Shown here piece by piece: positions 12,501-24,254 of a stretch of 64,000 nt of DNA. The DNA is from Echinococcus granulosus (lineage: Eukaryota > Platyhelminthes > Cestoda > Cyclophyllidea > Taeniidae): contig NW_020170493.1 in the NCBI RefSeq assembly GCF_000524195.1, positions 46,113 through 110,112 on the forward strand, given 5' to 3'. Made by a program: the position numbers and the translations under genes. Each line of letters begins with the position of its first letter. Position 1 is the stretch's first letter. A model generated the notes under the pieces. It did not search any database. It had not been told where the DNA came from and saw only the letters and a list, made by a program, of their open reading frames with translations.

Positions 12501-15500
12501 GAGAGGCCAACAGAACCGCGGTGGAATTGTTGTCTGGCAACGCACAAACACTCCAATCTTCTAGACGCGCAATAATTTGTGGTGGGACGAAAAAGCCAGT
12601 TGGTGAGACGTGGGGCATAATAGCGACCACCTGTAGTCTTGTCAAGATGTGGGTCATGGTGTACCATGACAACATGCCTCCGACAGATGTCTAGACCTCA
12701 GGAAAGTACCAGTGCGGGCAAATCTAAGACAGATGGTCGGTGGTGGTCGGTCGGCCTTGTTTCACTTCACCAATCGCCAACTTTATTTATCACCAGACGG
12801 GAGGTATTTTCCAAATGTCAAAATAATCAGATGATCCAGTGCAAATTTTTGAAACTACTTTATTTGAGCATGTAATACTTCCTCATTTAAAACTGCACTT
12901 TAATCAATCTACATTATCTTTTGTTAAAGGGTTTTCGAGGCCCTCCAGGTTACGATGGGCCCATCGGAGAGCGCGGACCTATGGGTCCAAAGGTAGGTCT
13001 GCTTCACTCTACCTTGCCGAGCACTCATAACTTTGGTTGAAGGTTCCCACACCCATGGGAATAACTGTCTGCTTGAAAAAAAGTTGTGGTTGCTTTTCAG
13101 GGTTACAAAGGCGCGATTGGACCACGCGGTCCACCCGGCAGAGACGCACCGACAATTACGATTGAAGGACAAAAGGGTGATCAAGGCTTTCGTGGGGTGC
13201 CCGGGCGTGATGGACGACCTTGTGAAGTTCTAGAACTCCTCTCTGGACCGCGTGGCCGGTCTGGATATCCAGTAAGTGCTCCATGCTACTCAAATGGAGG
13301 TTTTAAGCATAGGAAAGTAGATGAATCAGTTTTGTTTTTCTCTATAGGGACCACGCGGGCCGAAGGGAGATCGTGGAGAGAGGGGCACGGAGGGATTTCA
13401 GGTAGGATTTTTTTTCCCAATCCATCTTAAAATGGAAGCATTTATTTTCTAATCTTGGTTTGTTTCCTTGATAAAGTTACGAATTTGAGAATTTACCAAT
13501 GCAGTTGCGATTTTTTGTGGTAATCAGTGAGAAAAAAAATTTCAGGGACCAGACGGATATCCGGGTCTTCTGGGAGAGAAGGGTCTTCCCGGCCGTGAGG
13601 GTGATCGAGTGCGTTTGCCACCTTGTAAACGTTTTGTGAGACGGTGAAACAATCTACGACAAATTTTTAAAATTTTCCTGGTTTTTATGAATATAGGGTC
13701 AAGTTGGTGATATTGGCGATCCGGGCCGCGTCGGTGAGCCCGTAAGTTTTCCACCCATTCGGACAGCTGTTCTTTTGGTCAATCAAGTGAAGGAAGGCTT
13801 TTATCTGATAGGGCGATCGTGGTTTTGACGGTGATATGGGAAGAATGGGTCCAGCTGGAGCTCCCGGTGAACGCGGACCTCCTGGAGTTGACGGTCTTCC
13901 TGGTTTTAGAGGTCCTAAGGGTCGTCCAGGGGTAAGTTATCCTACCATTAATATGTTTGCATTTCCTAAGCAGGGCTTTTCATCGACATTTTCGGTGAAA
14001 TTTTTCAGAGCCTTCGGGACTGTGTTGGTCCTCGAGGTCGAAAGGGCGAACGCGGACCTCCTGGCGCGAAAGGTTTCCTTGGCTACAGAGGTCGCCAAGG
14101 TCCCACAGGCTACAAGGGTCCCAAGGGTGACCCAGGTCCCCGTGGTAGGCCCGGACCTCCTGGTCGTATGTGCGAGACGGGTGAGATGGGACTGGTAGGC
14201 GAAAAGGGTGAAACTGGTACGTATTAGAAATGATTTATTAACTAATATCCCTGCTGTATATGCTTACTCAAGTACATATAAGAGTATCAGTTAATTTCCT
14301 CAACCAGGTTTGCCAGGAAGACGCGGAGAGGACGGTGATCCCGGTTACATGGGTCCTCAGGGTCCCCGAGGTCCGGACGGTCTGACCCCAATGTACGGAC
14401 CTGTTGGAGAACCGGGAATACCCGGTTCACCCGGTCGTGTAGGCCCCAAGGGAGACCCTGGTCTTCCTGGCGATCGCGGTGATAAGGGCTACCGCGGTAC
14501 CCCCACCGTCGGCCTTCCCGGACCCCGCGGTCCTTCTGGCGATATGGGCGAACCCGGACGCACCGGTGCACCCGGTCTAATGGGCCCGGCCGGCGAAAAA
14601 GGTAAGATCTTTGCCCTATCTGTATGATGAAAGCACTGATCTATTCCGGACTGCGGAGTTTAGTTTCCTAGACTCGAATCAACTGAATCACTGAAGCACC
14701 TAACCACCTAGCTGCCAAGCTTTAGATGAAGCCACTGAATAATGTCCCTTTCTGGATTTAAATTAGGAATCAACTTCAAATCCTCGGCTTTGGAGATCGT
14801 AACTTTACTTTATAAAGCCTCAGTAGACTTTGCTTAGTTAAACAGTAGATGTTAGTTGGCTAAACAGGACTAACTGGAATTTCGACGTTTTTTTAAGGCC
14901 CTAGAGCTCCACCCTGCGATGCCTGCCCCTCAGGCGAGCCGGGTGGAAGAGGTGAGACAGGAGAGGACGGAGAACCTGGACAGCCCGGCCAGCCGGGTCA
15001 AAGAGGCCAGGACGGCGACCGTGGCATCCCTGGGGCTCGCGGACTGCCCGGTCTGCCTGGTCTTGACGGTTTTCGAGTCAGTTTTGTGTTTCATAACGTT
15101 GTGTCTACTTATTTGATCTGCGTGGCATGAACACTATGATCTTACTTTGTGTCAATTTAAAATAAATGACTGTGAATGGCTTAGAAATCAACATCAAACT
15201 AGCACTCCTCATCACCTTTGCAACCTCTGGAATCATTCTTCTGCTAACATGATTTTTCTACCTCCCCATTTACGCTTTTTTGATAGGGTCCACAAGGAGT
15301 TGCGGGAATTCCCGGTCTCAAGGGTGAGCCGGGTGAAACTGGTTTTGTGACACTTGTCAATCGTCAGGTCATCCCCGGCGACCAAGGCGATCCTGGAAGA
15401 GACGGATTGCCCGGTGCTATGGGAGACCGCGGTGCAATGGGTCCTCCTGGTTTGCCTGGTTTTCCTGGTCCTCGAGGTCCTAAGGTAATCTGATTACCCA

Positions 15501-18500
15501 CGGCTTAGATAAATGCGGGAGACATTATCATTGAGGCAGCGATAGGATTGTTTCGGAGTTTCCCTACTTCATACCGGAATTCTGCAATGTTTTGCAGGGT
15601 CGACCGGGTATTGATGGTATGGTCGGCTATCCCGGTCTTCCTGGTGATAAGGGAGAACCGGGAGAACCCGGAGAAGATGGTTATGGTGTCAAGGGCGCCC
15701 AAGGCGAACCTGGTGACATGGGCATTACTGGACCGCCGGGCCGTAAAGGCTCTCGTGGTGGGGTTTTCGATTGCCCTTTTGTTGGTCCAGTCTACAAAAA
15801 AGGTGAGAAATTAAAGTAATCCTCTCAAAACCTTTTTTTTTCACATTAATTTATTGGGATTTGGGGCCATATATAAATGACGTATTTGCTTGCTGAAATT
15901 TTATTGGTCCGTTCGAGGTCAGGAGGTAAAAATTATTCCTGCGGTGTTTACAACAAAAAGAGGACTATTTATTTTCATTTAAAGTCAATGCCAGATAATT
16001 GTGGTGGTCTTTGAGGCATCCATCATGGTCATAAATCATTTCCTTCTAATTTTATCACTTTTTCTTTAGACAGTCAGCATACTCAATTCTAATTAATTCG
16101 TCCAGCAACACTGGTTCAATTCAAGGAGGTGTTTATGTTACTTATCTTTAAGACAAAAGTTGTCAGATAAATTATATAATACATTAAATTCGTCCAATTT
16201 TAATTACTCAAAGTACTGATTTACTCAAATAGGTGAGCCCGGATACCGTGGGCCCAAGGGTGATACAGGTTCAGCCGGACCTCATGGACAAACCGGTCCT
16301 CAGGGCACAAAGGGTGAGTCACGTCCTCGGTCGCACACGTGTAGAGACGCAGCTCTTTTCCTATGTCCAACAATGCAACCTTGTCTATTCGTTTCCACTG
16401 GTAGGCATCCAGGGATTGGCTGGCCAGCGTGGATCCCGCGGTGATCGTGGACCTCGAGGCCCCTCTGGCCTGCCAGGTGACATGGGTATGCCCGGCTCGA
16501 GGGGACAGGACGGACGAGAGGGCCCACCTGGACCAATGGGCGTTCCTGGTCAACCTGGAATCGCCGGAGATCCCGGCTACCCCGGAATAGTTGGAGAGAA
16601 GGGTGAGTGGTAATTAGGTGATTGGTTAGTCGATTGAAAAAAATGACCAATTTCGTTATGGGTCGGTTATTTATTTGAATGATGGGTTGACGTATTGATG
16701 GCATATTGGTGTATTTGTTGGCTAACTGATAGATGGGCTGGTTAAGGTGAGGGCAGGTTTGAAAGACAACATTTGCTTTTTGGCTAGGCGAACGTGGTGA
16801 ACCAGGAGACCCAGGTAGCAGAGTTGGCGGTTCTCCCGGTGAAAAGGGTAGACCGGGCCTTCCAGGCTTTCCAGGTGACCGTGGTCCTCCAGGACGCGCA
16901 GGACCCATGGGTGTTCGAGGCCGGCCTGGTAAGCGCTCCCCCTCCTCTTTCCATTTCTATGCCTCTTCCTAATCCCCTAAAATTTCCCATCTTTTTATTC
17001 CACAGGTCCTCCCGGAGTCAGTGGGATACCAGGAGCTCCTGGTAGAATGGGTCCACCTGGCGAAAAGGGTCCACAAGGTCTTCCAAGCACAAGATTGCCT
17101 CCAGGCCTCCCTGGTCTTCCGGGTGTTCAGGGGCCTCGTGGTGGGTATCTACTCACTACTCACTTCCACTTTCAGTAGGCTTGTGATAATGTACTTTTGC
17201 TTATTGCTCCTTCCAGGCTCCGTTGGATCAAAAGGTCAACGCGGACCCTTTGGGAGGTGCTATGGACGAGGGCCTACTGGGGATATGGGTTCTCCTGGTG
17301 ATCGCGGATATTCTGGAATGCAAGGACTCCGAGGTCCAGAAGGTCCAGTTGGATTTTCAGGCTTCCAGGGCCTCAGTGGGAGACCGGGAGAAAAAGGCGA
17401 ACGCGGTGCGAGGGGACCGACAGGTGAACCCGGTAGACCTGGACCAACGGGTCCAGCTGGCCGACGTGGATATGCTGGACGCTCTGGTAGATCTGGCGAA
17501 ATTGGACTACCCGGTTTTTACGGACAAAAGGGTAAGTACAACTAGAAATTGCAAAAAATCCACTTTTGAACTGTTTTGTAATCTAATTCTTCAATTTCCC
17601 ATAGGTTATATGGGCCTGCCAGGTATGTCAGGACCAAAAGGCCGACGTGGACGTCCAGGAATCTCTCGGGATGGGCGTCCAGGTGTGACTGGACGTCCCG
17701 GTTTGGAAGGTCCAAAAGGTGAAAAAGGTATTCGTGGAGTTGATGGCAAAGATGGCAAGCCTGGCGAACCAGGTCGTCCTGGGGTTGGAAGCCCTGGACT
17801 TCCTGGAGCAAAGGGTTACAGAGGACCTGTCGGTGATCCAGGTCCCCCTGGCATGGACCCAATTCCTGGACCTGTGGGAGATGTCGGCTTCATGGGCAGA
17901 ATGGGACCTAAGGTGGATATTTTCTTCCCTAAAGTATCAACTTTTGAAGTAGAGAACGCAAATTCTTTAGCATCTGCCCTTTCCTGAACTAGGGACCGCG
18001 TGGACTTCCTGGACCTGTAGGCTTCACGGGGCGTGAGGGTCTTCCAGGCAAAAAGGGAGATCGCGGTGAGCCCGGAGACGATGGATTACCAGGCATCGCA
18101 GGCGATCGAGGTGATGAAGGATATCCAGGCCCGCCACCAAGCTTTATGAAGGGTCGTAAAGGGTATGGCGGTCGTCCTGGACCTAAAGGATTTACAGGAC
18201 CTGCGGGTCTGCACGGCGGAATCGGCCCTAGAGGTACTCTCTCACTTCAATGACTAGATTAAACGTATCTAAATCATGTCTGAATATATTTTATTCCTCC
18301 GATTTGTAATTCAGGAAGGCCCGGAATTGCGGGACCAAGTGGACGACCTGGTTTACGCGGGCTGGAGGGTTATCCAGGATTGCCAGGGGACACTGGTACA
18401 CCTGGCTATCCTGGACGTCAAGGCATGAATGGATCTATGGGTCAGCCAGGAGACGTAGGCCCTCCGGGATTCCAAGGGCTTGTTGGGCATCAAGGACCGC

Positions 18501-20922
18501 CTGGGTTAAAGGGCGCCAAGGGCAGACCCGGTTTCTGTCCAATACCGCCTCCTGGACCGAAAGGAGAACCTGGACCTCCTGGAAGGATAGGGCCTGACGG
18601 ACCTCAAGGAGACAAAGGTGACTGTTAATAGGACATGGCATTTTAAGGCAAAAGTTGGCAGCGCCTACGGGACAAACTGACAAAGTCAAGATTTTTCAGT
18701 AAGAAATCAATTTTTTCACCCTTTGAAGGTATTGCGGGCCTTCCCGGTCTCAAAGGTACTCCCGGTCAGCCGCGAATGGGTCCAGAGGGTCGTAAAGGCG
18801 AAAGAGGCTTTGATGGTCAACCTGGAAATGCGGGTATGTAGATGGATCTGTACGCTGAAGTGTCTACTTATTTTTTAATAAGTAAATGGCGCATACAGGC
18901 AATTTGAATTTATGGTTTCGTCGCCGTTAATTTTGTGGCGAGTTAGGCGTTTAATCGATGGATATAAGAACTTCGTATGACACGGGTGGCAAGATATCCT
19001 GCATATTCCAAACATAAAGCATGATAACCTGTTGTCCAGGCTTTACATCTGGAGGCCGTCAAAACTACCGCTGGCATACTACTGCATAGCCCAAATTTTC
19101 TTTTATCTTAGAATCTTTAAAAATGGCTGCATACTGCTCACTCGCTAACAAGTAGACAAAAATCTATCTTCTCCCCAAAGGGTTACCTGGAGACCAGGGT
19201 GATCGTGGCACACCTGGATACCGCGCCAACCGCGGAGAACCTGGGGATATGGGTCCACCTGGACTGCCCGGAGAAAGGGGCCCTATTGGACTACCTGGTA
19301 AGAACGGTCCACCCGGCTATCGTGGGGCTCCCGGCAAGGATGGTGTAAAAGGCAAACCTGGACTGCCTGGCATTTCTGGGCGTCCAGGACCCGATGGACC
19401 CGTTGGCGACCCGGGTGAGCCCGGACCTCGCGGTTTCGAGGGGTCAAGAGGTGAGTTAGGCGCCTGTGTTAGTATTAGCAGACTGAATGGTTTTGCTTTG
19501 GAAAGATACGGCTACGAAGTACTGATGTGTCAGAACAAAAGAATGAGCAAAATATATCAATTACTGGAATTGAGTTATCATTTGTGGGCAATGTGTGACC
19601 TTTGGACTTGATCTCTTCGGTCTGACGACCTGATAATGAAGTCACAATTTGATCGCCTTTCTCTCCAGGTCCTATTGGACGCCCAGGTTATCCCGGACCT
19701 AAGGGACCAAAAGGCAAGTCCGGCTACGGTTTTGTCGGCAGGTCTGGAGATTTCGGCGAACCTGGACCCCAAGGTGAACGCGGCTACTCTGGATTCCAAG
19801 GTGAGTCCGCTTTTTATTTACTTAAATCCCACTTCAGTAGCGCCTAAATAGGAATAACTCCAGTACTATAACTGAATATCTGTGCTAACCCTTTGCCATT
19901 ATTCATTGAATCTGTAAGGCACACCGGGCAGAACGGGACCTCCAGGCGAAAAGGGATACAAGGGCTCTGCTGGTTACATTCCCGGTCCTCGGGGTCCCAC
20001 AGGAGAACGCGGTCCACCCGGCGATATGGGTTATCAGGGCATAAAAGGTCAGCGCGGTCCACAAGGGTACCGCGGTCCCGACGGTCCTAACGGTACCTTG
20101 GGTCTTGGTGATGGCGGATACCTCTTCGCTGTTCATTCGCAGAAGGATACTCCACCCAGCTGCCCGGAATTTACTCACGAACTCTACACGGGCTACAGTC
20201 TGGTGACACTTCAAGGCGACGATGATTCAATCAGCATGGATCTGGGCAGTCCAAGCTCTTGTACTCGCGTCTTTTCAATCATGCCATTCGCCTCGTGTTT
20301 CAGCTCTCCCCCCTCTGGTGCATGTCATTTCAACATGCGGAATGGAAGGTCCTTCTGGCTCTCCACACTGGAGCACTATATGACGGAGCCTTTGCCCGTG
20401 GAACGCATCCAGCGATACATCTCCCGTTGTGTGGTGTGCGAGTCCAGAACGAATCTCGTTGCCTTTCACTCTCAACGACCTTATCTGGAGGAGAGCTGTC
20501 CACCTGGATGGGAACACGCCTGGAACGGGTTCAGCATGCCCATGGTAAAGAATTGTTGATTGATTGTTTGGTGACTGAAAGACCGACGACGTGATAACTG
20601 ATTGGTTAGTTTATTAACTCTCGCATTCAATTTATCCGTTTGTGCACTACAGGTCGTCAGCGCAGCGGTGTCAGGTGGAGTTCAACCACTTCACTCGCCG
20701 GGCAGTTGCCTCATGAACTTCCGTGCTCTCCCCTTCATCGAATGCAACAATCACCATGGCAATTGTTTCCACTGGCAAGACGGACGTTCCTATTGGCTGC
20801 GAGCGATGACCTTCAACGAGCAGTTTACAAAGCCTGCAGGAGCCACTTACAAGACGGACTTGCTCAGACAAGTTAGTCGGTGCTCCGTCTGCCGAAAATC
20901 GATGGAGATGTTGGTGAAGTAG
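8898..20922 (+). CDS. Type IV collagen alpha chain, complete, 31 exons
   Basis: This gene encodes a basement-membrane collagen chain secreted into the extracellular matrix, where three chains form a triple helix and the termini build a network. Thirty-one exons join with every codon phase intact to 5343 bases, or 1780 residues plus stop. Exons: 8898-9026, 9503-9589, 9670-9804, 11008-11052, 11285-11347, 11428-11550, 12219-12254, 12930-12992, 13101-13271, 13348-13401, 13546-13608, 13697-13741, 13812-13931, 14009-14216, 14308-14601, 14898-15076, 15287-15484, 15598-15802, 16233-16313, 16405-16602, 16788-16928, 17006-17140, 17217-17531, 17605-17912, 17993-18233, 18315-18617, 18729-18833, 19181-19450, 19669-19800, 19919-20544, 20653-20922. 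All introns are GT-AG; the longest is 9805-11007 and shows nothing recognisable. The length matches the family (about 1700-1800 residues). The start codon at 8898 was chosen because it gives a good signal peptide; an in-frame ATG at 8805 and extra 5' exons remain possible. Whether it is alpha-1-like or alpha-2-like was not resolved. Confidence 0.93.
9670..20100 (+). other. Collagen IV interrupted triple-helical domain
   Basis: Exons 3 to 30 (part) encode roughly 1470 residues of Gly-X-Y repeats rich in Pro, Lys, Arg, Asp and Glu. The repeat is broken at many places, as usual for type IV. Clear breaks are in exons 9, 14, 15, 16, 17, 18, 22, 23, 24 and 25. Several breaks carry cysteine: [10 protein letters not shown] (exon 9), SLRDCV (exon 14), PPCDACPS (exon 16), VFDCPFV (exon 18) and GRCYGRG (exon 23). 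RGD triplets occur inside the helix in exons 3, 20 and 25 and are possible integrin sites. Exons 2-15 follow phase-0 introns or end them at intact Gly codons, apart from the last; from exon 15 onward most junctions split a Gly codon after its first base. Confidence 0.9.
20101..20922 (+). other. Collagen IV C-terminal NC1 domain
   Basis: The NC1 domain spans roughly residues 1545-1780 and is split by one intron (20545-20652) between its two homologous halves. The first half opens with YLFAVHSQ and carries FSIMPFASC and [11 protein letters not shown]. The second half carries [15 protein letters not shown] and RQVSRCSVC. Each half has six cysteines, the full set of twelve needed for the canonical disulphides. 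In the family this domain trimerises and two trimers join head to head. A Met in the segment after FWLSTLEH and a Lys in ATYKTDLLR sit where the sulfilimine-forming Met93 and Lys211 lie in vertebrate chains. The protein stops soon after the last cysteine pair, as expected. Confidence 0.92.
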
Positions 20923-22249
20923 GAGCGGTTGAACCAAAAAAAACCTCCATACCATCACCGATTAGGACTCTTTCATGATCTCTTCTCCTCGCACACCTCC
21001 TTACACCCTCCCCGCTCCCTCCCTCTCCACCTTCAGGAGAAACCTCCTCTTTAGTGCCTAATCTAGTACATCTTCAATGCTCCCCTTATTGGGTGTTGAG
21101 TATTTTGTCCCTTCCATCCAAGAGTTATGCTAGGTGTATCGATGTTATGCAAGAAGCCATTTGAAATGCAACCTCCTATGATTTTCTCTATTTAAAAAAT
21201 TGATGAAAATTTAGAAATTACATGCTTAATTATTTATTTTCCATTTCTCCTTATTGTCTGTGTCTTTAAGTGCCCTCTCCCCCCACATCCCCTCTCTCCT
21301 AGCCCCCCCCCTCCCAACCCCGCCGTCCCTCGTCACCCCTGTCACTTGCAGCCTTGACTTGTACATGGCTTTTGCTAGTAAATTTCAGGTTCCAATGGCA
21401 GATTTTATTCTTCTTTTTCCTCTTCCTCCTCTTGCCCCCCGTGCTCTTCGTCTACGGCGGCAGTTCCATGGAGAGGTTTACCTCAGGATTTTTTTGGCAT
21501 TCGGGTCAAGTCTGCACTGCTAGTCTGATTCACTTCGTACTTGCTGAAGTGGTTACCCTCGAGGCACTCGGTTATGTTGGGAGATCCAACTAGGTCATGG
21601 ATGAAAGGTGGATGTGGCAAAGTTCTTTAACCACCTCGGCGCTCCACCTATTCTGCCACTCATTGGATGGCTGGGGTTGAGCACTCCACACAGGCTCAAT
21701 TAATGCCCTGCGGAAAGACAGTGGATTGTCAAGGTTGTCACTGACGTGGAGGGATACCGCGTTTGCAGCAATCGTCCGTCTTACCCTGCGACTGAGAGTT
21801 CAGGGTCTGCTCTACAGTGTTTGAAGGCTTCTATGTAACTAGATATCATCCGGCTTTGGTTCTGCATCCGTGTCCACCACACAGCACGCCATTAAATTAG
21901 CACAGTACCGTCAAAAATTGTCATCTTAACTAGCAAGTGTCTAGACTGGTGCGGATATACGTGGGTACCGCTCGCAAGTCCCCAGTCCCGGTTTGAAGTG
22001 AACGACCTATCTCTAAGACATTAGGGCTTAAAATTTGGTAGATGAAAGGCTTGAGCAACACCCATCATAGTAAACTCGGCAGTTGTCAGTCAGATCTGCC
22101 GCATTTTTCAGTTCTTTTTGCACTCCAAGTAAGGCTGCGTGTACCGCAACCACCTTCCATGACCCGATGAACTCAACTTCAAGTTCAATTGATTTCCTGT
22201 GGTGGAACAAAGTCCACGAGATGCGTGCAAAGACTGACGGCGGTCAAAA
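20923..22249. other. Collagen 3' flank, no gene recognised
   Basis: This interval holds the collagen 3' UTR and the upstream region of the next gene. It is pyrimidine-rich at 20980-21040 and 21280-21350. I found no clear AATAAA close to the collagen stop. Short ORFs at 21254-21593 are low-complexity and overlap each other in two frames, so I do not call them. Confidence 0.5.
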
Positions 22250-23644
22250 ATGACAATGAAGTTCTCACCGGCGTTGGTTTTGTGTCTGCTGATAGGCAGC
22301 GATACCTTCATCACCTCTGGAGTTGCACACCAGTCAACAACTCCTACATCGAGTAGTTTTGAGGCCACAGATTTAAGTGCGTTGACTTCGGCTGTTGAAA
22401 GAACTGTTGGGACGGCAGAAGATGTGGAAGTAGAAAGAGGGACTAAATCTACCAAACTTTTGGTGGAAATTGCAAGCGAGGGTTCTACAATCTTATCAAC
22501 GCCAGGAAGTGGGCTTGAATCTGCTAAAGCTTCCATGGAAGCTTCTGAGACATCGCAAATACCAGATTTAAAGGAATTACCTGGAATTCCGAAGTCCTTC
22601 ACAAACTCACGTGCTTTAGAAATTGGAGTTTTGCATGCTGAAGCTGATTCGTCGACCACAACAGAAGCGTATACACCAGAGTCGGCAGAAATTGGGGGAA
22701 GAGTTTTCTCCTCGGAATCGGCAGAAGCCGCTTCAAAAGTTAACTTGACGACTCAACTTCCAGAATTGGATGCTGGAAGCGGATCCAAGTCTACTAACTT
22801 ATCATCTGATTCTTCTATGGCTTCTGAAACTACCTCCAAACCAGTTGAAACACCGACACCGACTGTGGAGATGAAGACTTCGATAGCAGAAGGAAGCGAT
22901 GAGAGCGATTTTACATCGATACCGGTAGAAGCCTCCACAAAGCTTGAATTGACCACTCAACCGCTAAAAGTGAATACAGAATACAAATCTACATCTGCTG
23001 ATGCATCGTCTGGCTCTTCTGCAGCTTCAAAAGCCACTTCCAAATCCATTGAAGCATCGGTATCGACTCTGGAGTCGAAAACTTCGTTAACGGAAGAAAT
23101 TGGTAAAAGCGACTTTACCTCGAAATTGGCAGAAGTTCCCGCGAAATTTGACTCGACTATTCAGGAGCCAGTAGTGGACACGGAAAGTGGACTTACGTCT
23201 ACTGACGCATCGACTGGTTCTTCTATGGCTCCTGAAACCGCCTCCAAACCCACTGAAACGTTGCCATCGACTCCGGAGGCAAAGACCTCAGAAGTAGAGG
23301 AAAGCAGTGGAAGCGATTTTACATCTGAAGCAGCAAAAGTCCCCGCGATATTTGACTCGACTACTTTTACGGTTTCTGAAGCCACCTTCAAACCTGGAGA
23401 AACGTTGGTACCGATTCTGGAGGTAAAGATTTCGACAACAGAAGAAGTGGAAGCCACGGAGTCATTAAATGATAGAAGTGGACTGATAAGGAATTTGATA
23501 ATTATGTATGTAAAACAACTTCAAGCCCAAAGAGATGCAGACAAGGTGAGAGAGATGAGAGACACCTTGATCAGACTTGTGCAACTCTGTCGTCAGTACT
23601 TTGGAAATGCAGGAGAGTATGAATGTATCCCATGGTTAAAGTAA
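22250..23644 (+). CDS. Secreted Ser/Thr-rich mucin-like protein with 68-residue repeats
   Basis: A single-exon ORF of 464 codons. Two Met codons are three residues apart; the second (22256) starts a clean signal peptide (MKFSPALVLCLLIG). The body is rich in Ser, Thr, Glu and Ala and is built from an imperfect repeat of about 68 residues. Two full units begin SDFTS at about residues 222 and 290, a more diverged unit precedes them (about 155-221), and a last unit at about 358 lacks some 20 internal residues. The final 50 residues are different: a basic, helical-looking segment with two cysteines ending in ECIPWLK. The Ser/Thr density suggests O-glycosylation and a surface or secreted role. There is no clear GPI signal or membrane anchor. 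I do not recognise the family. Overlapping poly(A) signals follow about 90 bases after the stop. Confidence 0.75.
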   Translation: MTMKFSPALVLCLLIGSDTFITSGVAHQSTTPTSSSFEATDLSALTSAVERTVGTAEDVEVERGTKSTKLLVEIASEGSTILSTPGSGLESAKASMEASETSQIPDLKELPGIPKSFTNSRALEIGVLHAEADSSTTTEAYTPESAEIGGRVFSSESAEAASKVNLTTQLPELDAGSGSKSTNLSSDSSMASETTSKPVETPTPTVEMKTSIAEGSDESDFTSIPVEASTKLELTTQPLKVNTEYKSTSADASSGSSAASKATSKSIEASVSTLESKTSLTEEIGKSDFTSKLAEVPAKFDSTIQEPVVDTESGLTSTDASTGSSMAPETASKPTETLPSTPEAKTSEVEESSGSDFTSEAAKVPAIFDSTTFTVSEATFKPGETLVPILEVKISTTEEVEATESLNDRSGLIRNLIIMYVKQLQAQRDADKVREMRDTLIRLVQLCRQYFGNAGEYECIPWLK

Positions 23645-23731
23645 TTATTTCCACCTCCTACTAATCGCCTTAACTTCTCAATTTCCTCTCTTTGTCTTTA
23701 CCTCGTTTGCATACCTAAATATGTGCAAAAA

Positions 23732-23742
23732 AATAAAATAAA
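23732..23742 (+). terminator. Two overlapping AATAAA poly(A) signals
   Basis: AATAAA at 23732-23737 overlaps a second copy at 23737-23742. They lie 88 bases after the stop of the upstream mucin-like gene, a normal distance for its cleavage and polyadenylation signal. Confidence 0.65.
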
Positions 23743-23906
23743 GAAGGCTAAGTTGGGAGGGGTTTTGATCTTTCTTGGATTGGCTTTGCTTCCAGTTACC
23801 ATCACGGTCAAACATCGAGGTTTTCCTGAAGTAAAAGATGCTGGTTTTCCTATTACTAGTATTGTGGAGGACAACGAGTCATGCCTGAGGGTACATAGAA
23901 GGGTGC

Positions 23907-24254
23907 GGGATGGACGGATGGATACGGTAGGGTTGATTCGGGATGGATGGATGGATACAGGGTGGATGGATGAATGGATGGATGGATAGATGAATGGATT
24001 GATGGATGGATAAATGGACGGATACGGGATGGATGGACGGGTACAGGATGGATAGATGGATGGATGGATGAATGGATGGAGGGATGGATAGATGGATGAA
24101 TGGATGGATTCAGGATGGATGAATGGATGGATAGATGGATTCAAAATAGATGGACGGATACGGACTGGATGGATGCTGGAAGAATGGGGTTCGAGCTGGA
24201 TGAATACGGTCAGGATTGATGTGGGATGGATGGATGCACGATTGACGGATGGAT
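23907..24254 (+). repeat. ATGG tetranucleotide satellite array
   Basis: About 350 bases are made mostly of ATGG/GGAT units, with variants (AGATGG, GACGG, GAATGG) and occasional ACGGG or CAGG insertions. The degenerate array produces meaningless Trp/Met/Asp-rich frames on the plus strand and Pro/Ser/Ile/His frames on the minus strand. It separates the two mucin-like genes. A related shorter array lies at 29595-29682. Confidence 0.9.

Noticed and set aside
16300..16908. 202-codon minus-strand ORF
   Set aside because: Antisense shadow of Gly-X-Y exons, whose codon pattern suppresses stops on the opposite strand.
17223..17987. 254-codon plus-strand ORF
   Set aside because: Out-of-frame reading across exon 23, its intron and exon 24 of collagen IV; the in-frame Gly-X-Y reading is clearly correct.
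22108..22659. 183-codon minus-strand ORF
   Set aside because: Antisense to the first mucin-like gene, whose signal peptide and repeats support the plus strand.
23698..24144. Minus-strand Ser/Ile/His/Pro-rich ORF
   Set aside because: Translation of the ATGG satellite, not a gene.
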